10,619 bases of DNA, taken from Flavobacteriia bacterium (lineage in GTDB: Bacteria; Bacteroidota; Bacteroidia; Flavobacteriales; Flavobacteriaceae). A program made the position numbers and the translations under genes. Position 1 is the first letter of the stretch; each line of letters begins with the position of its first letter. Shown one piece after another: positions 1 through 5,342 of this stretch. The notes below the pieces were generated by a model. The model worked only from the letters and a program-made list of their open reading frames with translations. It made no database searches and was not told the origin of the DNA. The DNA is taken from NCBI GenBank assembly GCA_018500075.1, contig JAHBAN010000172.1, positions 1 to 10,619 of the forward strand, given 5' to 3'.

Positions 1-4
1 TCAT
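1..4 (-). CDS. 5' end of a divergent gene, probably serC (start codon only)
   Basis: On the minus strand an ATG sits at positions 4-2, preceded by GGAAGG (15-10) at a 5-base spacing, which is a very good ribosome binding site. Only the start codon and one further base are in the window, so the product cannot be read. The identity is inferred from context: in Roseobacter relatives the phosphoserine phosphatase gene lies divergent from serC-serA (phosphoserine aminotransferase and phosphoglycerate dehydrogenase), and serB follows here on the plus strand. A structured leader precedes this start. The start codon is well supported; the name serC is a guess from gene order. Confidence 0.45.
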
Positions 5-60
5 GATACCCTTCCAGATATAAGCCCCTCGTTAGGGAGGGGTGTCCTGCTACCCGAGCT
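5..60 (-). promoter_or_regulatory. Structured leader upstream of the divergent (probable serC) start
   Basis: Read on the minus strand, a perfect 6-bp hairpin CCCCTC/GAGGGG (42-37 with 30-25, 6-base loop) stands 9 bases before the GGAAGGG ribosome binding site. Just upstream, GGGT (55-52) can instead pair with ACCC (43-40), which shares bases with the hairpin stem, so two folds compete. A conserved RNA called the serC motif is known in alphaproteobacterial leaders upstream of serC operons; this hairpin, its closeness to the start codon and the neighbouring serB fit that idea. I did not match it to the motif consensus. The structure is seen; the family assignment is inference. Confidence 0.4.
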
Positions 61-158
61 AAAGCGCGCCGCCCCCTTTCGCAAGCGCAGAAATGACGCT
101 ATCACGCCGCTTGAGCCTCAAAATGCGACACCAATGACTACGATCGGAAACTTCCCCC

Positions 159-1037
159 ATGTATACCGTCACGCTGCTAACCTCTCCGAAAGATCCTTGC
201 CTCACGCCTGCCCTGCTGGGCGCGCTGCAAACGGCCTGGGGCGGGGGCGATGCGCGCTGGCTGGCGCAGGGCGAGGCGGCGGAGTTTGATATCGCTCAAA
301 TGCCCGAAAACCGCTGGGATGTCTGGGCCGATGTGCAGAAACTGGGCGTCGACCTTGTGGTGCAGCCGAGCGCGGGGCGCAAAAAGAAAATGCTGCTGGC
401 GGATATGGACAGCACCATGATCGAACAGGAATGTATCGACGAACTGGCCGAAGAGGCGGGCGTGGGCGCTTATGTGAAAGACATCACCGCGCGGGCGATG
501 AACGGCGAGCTTGATTTTGACGGCGCGCTCACCGAGCGGGTGGCGCTGCTTGAGGGGCTGAATGAAACCGTGATCGAAACGGTGCTGGCCGAGCGGATCA
601 GCCTGATGCCGGGCGGGCCAGCGCTGCTCGCGACGATGAAGGCCCATGGCGCTTATGCTGCGCTGGTCTCGGGCGGGTTTACGGCCTTTACGGCCGCCGT
701 CGCGGCCCAGCTCGGCTTTGACGAGAACCGCGCCAACAAGCTTCTGGTTAAAGGCGGCAGGCTCACCGGGAAGGTCGCGCTGCCCATTCTGGGGCGCGAA
801 GCCAAGGTGCAGGCGCTCACAGAGATCACCGCGCGCCTCGGCCTCACCGCAGCAGATGTGCTCGCCGTGGGCGACGGGGCGAACGACCTTGGAATGCTCA
901 CGCTGGCCGGCAGCGGCGTGGCGCTGCACGCCAAACCGAGCGTGGCTGCCGAATGCGACATTCGGATCAACCATGGCGATCTAAGCGCGCTGCTCTATGT
1001 GCAGGGCTATGCGCGCGACGCGTTTGCAACCGTCTGA
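159..1037 (+). CDS. serB: Phosphoserine phosphatase SerB
   Basis: This cytoplasmic HAD-superfamily enzyme removes phosphate from L-3-phosphoserine, the last step of serine synthesis. All four HAD motifs are visible in the 292 residues: DMDST at 82-86 (nucleophile Asp82, acid/base Asp84), SGG at 171-173, Lys216, and GDGAND at 238-243 (magnesium-binding Asp239, Asp243). The segment DMDSTMIEQECIDELA is typical of SerB. The first 75 or so residues form the variable N-terminal domain and do not resemble a clear ACT domain. The ATG at 159 gives an N-terminus usual for the family; its ribosome binding site is weak (GGAAA about 7 bases upstream). The gene is divergent from the probable serC start at the left edge and convergent with the solute-binding protein gene. 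Assignment is firm. Confidence 0.95.
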   Translation: MYTVTLLTSPKDPCLTPALLGALQTAWGGGDARWLAQGEAAEFDIAQMPENRWDVWADVQKLGVDLVVQPSAGRKKKMLLADMDSTMIEQECIDELAEEAGVGAYVKDITARAMNGELDFDGALTERVALLEGLNETVIETVLAERISLMPGGPALLATMKAHGAYAALVSGGFTAFTAAVAAQLGFDENRANKLLVKGGRLTGKVALPILGREAKVQALTEITARLGLTAADVLAVGDGANDLGMLTLAGSGVALHAKPSVAAECDIRINHGDLSALLYVQGYARDAFATV

Positions 1038-1051
1038 GCGCGGTCCAGAGC

Positions 1052-1162
1052 TCGAATTTTTCCTTCGGAAAAATCCGACAATTGGGGGGAGCTTTGCTCC
1101 CCCGATCCATAAGCCTTGGGGCTTATGGATCCCCCCCTCAGGATATTTATAGAAAGAAAAAG
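1052..1162 (+). repeat. Intergenic hairpin element, copy 1
   Basis: Between serB and the convergent solute-binding protein gene lies a mosaic of hairpins. Hairpin A (1052-1078) has an ATTTTTCC/GGAAAAAT stem and a TTC loop; its outer TCG/CGA bases extend it past one mismatch. Hairpin B (1085-1103) is a perfect 8-bp GGGGGAGC/GCTCCCCC stem with loop TTT. A third, 12-bp hairpin follows at 1104-1131. A C-rich run then leads into a 23-base tail at 1140-1162 that begins AGGATATTTA and ends AGAAAGAAAAAG. The same order (A, B, C-run, tail) recurs at 8912-8988 with different stem sequences but preserved pairing. Hairpin-plus-tail elements of this kind are frequent between genes in Rhodobacterales, from memory. 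It could serve as an end-of-transcript element for either neighbour. Confidence 0.7.
1104..1131. repeat. Perfect 12-bp inverted repeat inside element copy 1
   Basis: GATCCATAAGCC (1104-1115) and GGCTTATGGATC (1120-1131) are exact reverse complements around a TTGG loop. It abuts hairpin B with no gap. Copy 2 of the element has no counterpart, its hairpin B being followed directly by the C-run. It looks like an extra module in copy 1. No T-run follows on the plus strand, so it is not a standard intrinsic terminator. Confidence 0.7.
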
Positions 1163-1205
1163 CCGCAGCACGGCAGGCCCGCACGCCACACCGAAGCTGC
1201 CCCAC

Positions 1206-1235
1206 AAAAAACGGGGCAGCGCCATGCTGCCCCGT
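1206..1235 (-). terminator. Intrinsic terminator of the solute-binding protein gene
   Basis: Read on the minus strand, ACGGGGCAGC (1235-1226) pairs perfectly with GCTGCCCCGT (1220-1211) around a 5-base loop. The complement of the A-run at 1206-1211 then gives six T residues. It begins 40 bases after the stop codon at 1276-1278. The plus strand lacks a matching T-run, so it acts mainly on the minus-strand gene. A further GCTGCCCC at 1196-1203 could pair alternatively with 1213-1220. Confidence 0.85.
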
Positions 1236-1275
1236 GTCTTCTGTCTTGTGTCTGTTGTTTGCTCTGCTCTTTGGC

Positions 1276-2937
1276 TCAGGCTTTCCAGGCCAGCGCCGCA
1301 GGGTCAATCTCGAAGCTGATGTGGTGCTCACCGCCCATGAGATTGTCTTTGGTGTGGTTGTAAAGCGAGCGCCAGTAGGGCTGGATCGTCACAGCATCGT
1401 CCTGCAGGATCTTTTCGCCTTTTTCCATCAGAGCTTTGCGCTTTTGAACATCGGCTGTGGCCAGCGCTTCTGTCAACAGAGTGTCAAACTCGGGGTTGGC
1501 ATAGCCGAACTCGTTCCAGGCTTCGCCCGAGCGATAGGCCAGCGCCCAGATCTGGACGCCCAGCGGGCGGTGGTTCCAGTTTGTCGAGCTGAACGGGTAT
1601 TTGACCCAATCGTTCCAGAATGTGCTGCCGGGCAGAACCGTGCGCTTCACATTGAAGCCCGCGTCGCGCAGCTGGGCGGCGACGGCGTCGGTTGTGTTTT
1701 TGCGCCATGCGTCATCAATCGAGAGGATTTCCATCTCGAAATCGCCCATGCCGGCCTCGTCCAGAAGCGCTTTGGCCGCCGCAGGATCATGCTTGGGCAT
1801 ACCGATATCGACATATTCGGGATGTGATGGTCCGACATGGTGGTTGGCCGCCACAAGACCACGGCCTTCATAGCCAAGCTCGAGCAGAACATTGTTGTCG
1901 ACCGCCATGGCGATGGCCTGACGCACTTTCTTGTCTGCGTAGGGCTTTTTGCCATCGACTTCGGCAAGCTGGTTGGGGCGGATCACGATTGTGGCCGCTG
2001 TGACAACCTCATGCTGTGTCCAGCCGTCCATTGCACCGAGGATGTCGATGAAATCGCCATCCACAGAATACATCATGTCGACTTCGTCGGCTTCTGCCGC
2101 CGCAACCCAAGCGGAGGGGTCCACGCCGTAGTCGATAAACTCGACACGCTCGGCCCATGCGCCGTTGCCTTTGTTCCACCAATGCGCATCGTTGCGCACA
2201 AGCACGCCCTTGACGCCAACTTCGAGGCTTTCGGGCAGATAGGGGCCTGTGCCGATCGGGTTTGTGGTCATGTCATCAAAGTTTGTGTCTTTGTGATAGA
2301 CCGCCGCAGGATAGTCGGCCATGCCGGCAATGATCGAGATATCGGGCGCGGGCAGGTTGAGCTTTACGGTGTGGCTGTCGACGACTTCGATTGCGCCGTC
2401 CAGCGCCTTGCCTGTGTCTGCGTTGATCAGCGTTGCCATACGGCCAGCCATAGAGTTGCCTTCAACGGCTTTGTCACACCAGTCGCTGATCACACGGGCC
2501 ACATCTGCGGATGTGAAATCTTCGCCATTGTTCCACTTGACGCCTTTGCGCACATTGAGCGTATAGACAGTCGCGTCGTCGCTGACCTCCCAGCTTTCGA
2601 GAAGATAAGGCGAGAATGTGCCGTCGTTGTTGTATTTGACGAGATATTCGATCCAGCCGCGCGAGAAGTTCGCGATTTGTGACCAGTCATAGGAGCGCGG
2701 ATCTTTGAGCGCGCGGACTTCCTGCTGGACACGGACTGTGCCGCCGTCTTTCATGGCACCCGCCGCCTGCGCCGGGGCGGCCATGCCGAGCATCCCGTAA
2801 GCGGTGGCTGCGGTGGCGCCAAATGTGCTTGCCATAGCGAGAAACTCGCGGCGGCTGACGTCATCTGTTCCAACCTTGGCAGCCTGGTCCGTGATCGTCT
2901 TGGACATCGGCTTGCCAGTGCGTGTGAAAAATTCCAT
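1276..2937 (-). CDS. Tat-exported ABC transporter solute-binding protein, family 5 (dipeptide/oligopeptide type)
   Basis: A periplasmic binding protein of the SBP_bac_5 family (DppA/OppA-like), 553 residues, the usual size. The N-terminus has a twin-arginine signal: SRREFL at 28-33, a hydrophobic stretch at about 34-54, and a likely cleavage site after AQA at 56-58, so the protein should cross the membrane folded. Family signatures are LLESWEVSDDATVYTLNVRK from residue 112, the following GVKWNNGEDFTSADV, and GTGPY at 229-233. The ATG at 2937 is preferred because GGGAGAG stands 6 bases upstream; the internal Met11 has no good site. No permease or ATPase gene adjoins it: serB converges on one side, a nitroreductase gene diverges on the other, and a strong terminator follows. 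It must pair with a distant transporter, or serve another role. Ligand unknown. Its base composition looks lower in G+C than that of its neighbours. Confidence 0.9.
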   Translation of the reverse strand: MEFFTRTGKPMSKTITDQAAKVGTDDVSRREFLAMASTFGATAATAYGMLGMAAPAQAAGAMKDGGTVRVQQEVRALKDPRSYDWSQIANFSRGWIEYLVKYNNDGTFSPYLLESWEVSDDATVYTLNVRKGVKWNNGEDFTSADVARVISDWCDKAVEGNSMAGRMATLINADTGKALDGAIEVVDSHTVKLNLPAPDISIIAGMADYPAAVYHKDTNFDDMTTNPIGTGPYLPESLEVGVKGVLVRNDAHWWNKGNGAWAERVEFIDYGVDPSAWVAAAEADEVDMMYSVDGDFIDILGAMDGWTQHEVVTAATIVIRPNQLAEVDGKKPYADKKVRQAIAMAVDNNVLLELGYEGRGLVAANHHVGPSHPEYVDIGMPKHDPAAAKALLDEAGMGDFEMEILSIDDAWRKNTTDAVAAQLRDAGFNVKRTVLPGSTFWNDWVKYPFSSTNWNHRPLGVQIWALAYRSGEAWNEFGYANPEFDTLLTEALATADVQKRKALMEKGEKILQDDAVTIQPYWRSLYNHTKDNLMGGEHHISFEIDPAALAWKA

Positions 2938-2943
2938 ATTTTT

Positions 2944-2970
2944 CTCTCCCTGAGAGAGCGTTATCGCTCT
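2944..2970 (-). promoter_or_regulatory. Two overlapping hairpins in the solute-binding protein leader
   Basis: On the minus strand, AGAGCG/CGCTCT (2970-2965 with 2960-2955, loop ATAA) forms a perfect 6-bp hairpin. A second pairing, CTCTC (2956-2952) with GAGAG (2948-2944) around AGG, would bury the ribosome binding site GGGAGAG. The two share bases 2955-2956, so full formation of one disfavours the other. Such a layout could tune translation, but the stems are short and chance is possible. Confidence 0.35.
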
Positions 2971-3187
2971 TCATTTCATTTTGCTGTTTGCGCAGCAGTC
3001 TTGTTTGCCCGAAGGCAGCGCGGGTCAGCCTAACAGGGAATCTCCATGGGGCAACCCTTTCCTTGTCACAATTTCGTCCGAAAGCGACCTCGCTTCGGCT
3101 TGTGCCGGCGCAAGTCGGGCGCGCACGACCCTTGACCTTTCGCCTCCCAGACATGACACCAAAGGCACCCTAAAATAAGGAAAGCCC

Positions 3188-3760
3188 ATGCCAGAGGCCA
3201 ATACTGTCGCGCTCGACTTTCTAAAAACCCGCCGCTCGCGCCCCGCCAAGACCCTTGTCGCCCCCGGTCCGTCCAAAGCCGAGCTGGAGGCGCTCTTGAC
3301 CCTTGCGGCGCGCACCCCCGACCACGGCAAGCTCGAGCCGTGGCGCTTTATCGTGATCCGGGGCGCGGCCATGGCGGCCCTATCCGAAAAGGCCGGACGG
3401 CTCGCGCAAACGCTTGGCTATGACGCGCAAGCGAGCGCCAAGGCGCGCGCCCAGTTTGATCAGGGCATCTGTGCCGTGGCCGTGATAGAAAGCCCGGTCC
3501 TGTCCGAAAAAATACCGGCCATCGAGCAAACATATTCTGCGGGCGCGGTCTGCCTTGCGCTGCTCAATGCGGCGCTGGCGGCGGGCTGGGGCGCCAACTG
3601 GCTCTCGGGCCCACTCAGCCACGAGAGGCTTTTTGCCGAGGGCGCGCTCGGCCTTGCCCCGCATGAGCGCATCGCCGGGCTGATCCATATCGCAACCGAA
3701 ACAACCGCACCGCCCGACCGGCCCCGCCCCGATGTGAGCGCCAAGACATCATGGCTGTAG
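3188..3760 (+). CDS. Nitroreductase family protein, YdjA-like
   Basis: A small cytoplasmic FMN-dependent oxidoreductase of the nitroreductase superfamily, 190 residues. It matches the layout of E. coli YdjA (about 183 residues): an N-terminal RRSRP FMN-phosphate-binding segment at 15-19, TPDHGKLEPWRF at 43-54 (YdjA has a corresponding PDH..PW..F), YSAGAVCLALLNAALAAG at 116-133 for the dimer-interface helix, GWGANWLSG at 133-141, and a C-terminal IHIAT segment. The natural substrate of this subgroup is unclear; members reduce nitro compounds or quinones in vitro using NAD(P)H. An AAGGAAAG ribosome binding site stands just before the ATG. The 3' end overlaps the next gene by 10 bases, so the two are probably translated together. 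No clear promoter was recognised in the 250 bases upstream. Confidence 0.88.
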   Translation: MPEANTVALDFLKTRRSRPAKTLVAPGPSKAELEALLTLAARTPDHGKLEPWRFIVIRGAAMAALSEKAGRLAQTLGYDAQASAKARAQFDQGICAVAVIESPVLSEKIPAIEQTYSAGAVCLALLNAALAAGWGANWLSGPLSHERLFAEGALGLAPHERIAGLIHIATETTAPPDRPRPDVSAKTSWL

Positions 3761-4491
3761 CGGCAATTCTGCGCGCCTTTGCGCTCGCTCTGGGGCAAAT
3801 GAGAGACAAGCGCTTTCTGCGTGTGCTTCTGCTGGGCGTCGGGCTGACCTTGGCGCTTCTGGTGGCGGCCTGCGCGGGCTGGCTCTGGCTGGTTCAGGCG
3901 CTTGTCGGCCCCGAGATATATCTGCCCTTTTTCGGCAAGGTGAGCTGGCTGAGCGATCTGCTGTCAGGCGCCTCTTTGCTCCTGATGCTGATCTTGTCGA
4001 GCTTTCTGATGGTGCCTGTCGCCTCCCTGATCACCTCGTTCTTTCTTGAGGACGTCGCACAGGCCGTCGAAGCGCGGCATTATCCCGAGGCCGCCGCCAC
4101 AGGGTCGCCGGGCCTTCTGGACAGCCTGCGCGATACGCTCGGGTTTCTCGGGGTGCTGCTCGCAGCCAACCTTCTGGCGGTCCTGCTTTACCTTGTCTTC
4201 ATGCCCTTTGCGCTGCTGATCTTCTGGGGCTTGAACGGGTTTTTGCTCGGGCGCGAATATTTTACCCTTGCCGCTGCGCGCCATGTGGGGCGCCCCGAAG
4301 CCAAAAGACTGCGCCGCAAACATTTCCTGACCCTATGGGGGGCAGGTATCCTGATGGCGGCGCCTCTGAGCCTTCCGCTGGTGAACCTGTTTATCCCGGT
4401 TCTGGGCGCGGCGGTCTTTACCCATCTGTTCCAGACGATTCGGCCTCCACGGGGGCCATCCGCTGGAACATATCAAGATCGCGCACGGTGA
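3751..4491 (+). CDS. EI24/CysZ-like integral membrane protein
   Basis: An inner-membrane protein of the EI24 (CysZ-like) family, 246 residues, close to the 253 of E. coli CysZ, a sulfate permease. About four hydrophobic regions are visible, at roughly 24-50, 70-98, 132-162 and 196-228. Family hallmarks are LNGFLLGREYFTLAA at 161-175, just after the third region, and VNLFIPVLGAAVFTHLF at 211-227. Alphaproteobacterial members are often annotated as sulfate transporter family proteins without direct proof, so the substrate is left open. The ATG at 3751 lies inside the end of the nitroreductase gene (10-base overlap), which implies translational coupling. The last 74 bases overlap the DUF1467 gene on the other strand, so the polar C-terminal tail, after about residue 223, is encoded opposite that gene. 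Confidence 0.82.
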   Translation: MAVAAILRAFALALGQMRDKRFLRVLLLGVGLTLALLVAACAGWLWLVQALVGPEIYLPFFGKVSWLSDLLSGASLLLMLILSSFLMVPVASLITSFFLEDVAQAVEARHYPEAAATGSPGLLDSLRDTLGFLGVLLAANLLAVLLYLVFMPFALLIFWGLNGFLLGREYFTLAAARHVGRPEAKRLRRKHFLTLWGAGILMAAPLSLPLVNLFIPVLGAAVFTHLFQTIRPPRGPSAGTYQDRAR

Positions 4492-4717
4492 TCGTGCCGG
4501 AGACAACAATATAAAAGATAACCGCCCAAAGCGCGGCGGCAATCGCTGTGGTGATCCAGGCTTTTTTCTTCAAGCCGTGCTCATGTGGCGCGCCGGCTTG
4601 GGTTCCGTAGACGATCTGGCCCACATCGCCCTGTGTCTTGAGGCGAAAAGGGATGACTGTGAGAAAGGTCACAAACCACAAAACCGCATAGAGCACGATG
4701 GCCGAGGTAATACCCAT
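4418..4717 (-). CDS. DUF1467 family small membrane protein
   Basis: A 99-residue protein of unknown function recognised as the DUF1467 family, common in alphaproteobacteria. It has two predicted membrane helices, at about 4-24 and 53-73, joined by a polar loop containing PFRLKTQGDVG and a GTQAGAPHEHGLKKKAWIT segment; the former, plus the lysines before helix 2, is typical. The ATG at 4717 is preceded by AGGA at about 10 bases. It follows mce on the same strand after a 44-base gap, so it is probably the second gene of that transcript. Its last 24 or so residues are encoded opposite the end of the EI24-like gene. No function can be assigned. Confidence 0.85.
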   Translation of the reverse strand: MGITSAIVLYAVLWFVTFLTVIPFRLKTQGDVGQIVYGTQAGAPHEHGLKKKAWITTAIAAALWAVIFYIVVSGTITVRDLDMFQRMAPVEAESSGTDG

Positions 4718-4761
4718 AAGAGGCTATCCTTTAAAAAAGAGCATTGGCTGCCAGCAGGCTG

Positions 4762-5166
4762 TCAGACTTGTTCAAGCTCGACAAGACAGCCGTTGAAGTC
4801 TTTGGGGTGCAAAAAGAGCACAGGCTTGCCATGTGCGCCGATCTTTGGCTCCCCCGTGCCCAGAACGCGCGCGCCGGTCGACTTGAGATGATCGCGCGCC
4901 GCGAGGATGTCATCGACTTCATAGCAAACATGGTGAATGCCGCCTGACGGGTTCTTTTCCAGAAAGCCGTTGATCGGGCTGTTTTCGCCCAGAGGATAGA
5001 GCAGCTCGATTTTGGTATTGGGCAGCTCTATAAAGACCACAGTCACGCCGTGGTCCGGCTCATCCTGCGGCGCGCCGACTTTTGCGCCCAGCGCAGTGGC
5101 ATATTGCGCAGATGCGGCCTCAAGGTCGGGCACAGCGATAGCAACGTGATTGAGACGTCCGATCAT
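4762..5166 (-). CDS. mce: Methylmalonyl-CoA epimerase (ethylmalonyl-CoA/methylmalonyl-CoA epimerase)
   Basis: A cytoplasmic metal-dependent enzyme of the vicinal-oxygen-chelate (glyoxalase) fold that interconverts the two stereoisomers of methylmalonyl-CoA. In Rhodobacterales this serves propionyl-CoA assimilation and the ethylmalonyl-CoA pathway of C2 assimilation, upstream of methylmalonyl-CoA mutase. The 134-residue length fits the family. Visible marks are the opening NHVAIAVPDLEAA with His7, KIELLYPLGENSPI at 52-65, GGIHHVCYEVDD at 75-86 with His78/His79, and HPKDFNGCLVELEQ at 120-133 with Glu130. The His and Glu residues are the expected metal ligands. GGAGG stands 5 bases before the ATG. 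The DUF1467 gene lies 44 bases downstream, while the response regulator gene is divergent across a 176-base gap. Confidence 0.93.
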   Translation of the reverse strand: MIGRLNHVAIAVPDLEAASAQYATALGAKVGAPQDEPDHGVTVVFIELPNTKIELLYPLGENSPINGFLEKNPSGGIHHVCYEVDDILAARDHLKSTGARVLGTGEPKIGAHGKPVLFLHPKDFNGCLVELEQV

Positions 5167-5243
5167 TTGATCCTCCAGAACAGATTTTGGCCCTTATCGC
5201 CCGCGCAGCGCACCACCGCAAGGAGCGCAAAGTCGCAGGCCGC

Positions 5244-5265
5244 AAAAGCCGGCCCGAAAGCCGGC
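5244..5265 (-). terminator. Terminator-like hairpin upstream of mce (possible attenuator)
   Basis: Read on the minus strand, GCCGGC (5265-5260) pairs with GCCGGC (5253-5248) around TTTCGG, followed by TTTT (5247-5244). It lies about 80 bases before the mce start. It could stop transcripts running antisense out of the response regulator region, or act in the mce leader. The T-run is short, so the call is tentative. Confidence 0.35.
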
Positions 5266-5271
5266 GTGCAG

Positions 5272-5286
5272 TTAACCAACTGTTAG
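5272..5286 (+). promoter_or_regulatory. CtrA-like binding box upstream of the response regulator gene
   Basis: TTAA, seven bases, then TTAG (5272-5275 and 5283-5286) differs by one base from the CtrA consensus TTAA-N7-TTAA. It lies 57 bases before the ATG of the response regulator gene and about 106 bases before mce on the other strand. CtrA is a conserved alphaproteobacterial regulator that in Roseobacter relatives controls motility, gene transfer agents and signalling genes. The site overlaps a short dyad, CAGTT/AACTG (5269-5273, 5278-5282), so another regulator is possible. No companion -35/-10 pair was clear. Confidence 0.35.
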
Positions 5287-5342
5287 CCGTGTTTGTCTAG
5301 GTTGAGATTCGAAACACCCTTTGCTGCATAAGGAGCTGCCCG

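Noticed and set aside
177..974. Open frame of 265 residues on the minus strand opposite serB
   Set aside because: It is fully within serB, whose catalytic motifs are all intact, and its composition is that of a shadow frame.
1837..2682. Open frame of 281 residues on the plus strand opposite the solute-binding protein gene
   Set aside because: It lies wholly antisense to a gene with clear family signatures, has no ribosome binding site, and resembles no protein family.
3078..3114. Imperfect hairpins (CCGAAAGCG/CGCTTCGG, CTTG/CAAG) in the gap before the nitroreductase gene
   Set aside because: The stems are short, bulged or wobble-paired and match no known leader or riboswitch; they are within chance expectation for G+C-rich DNA.
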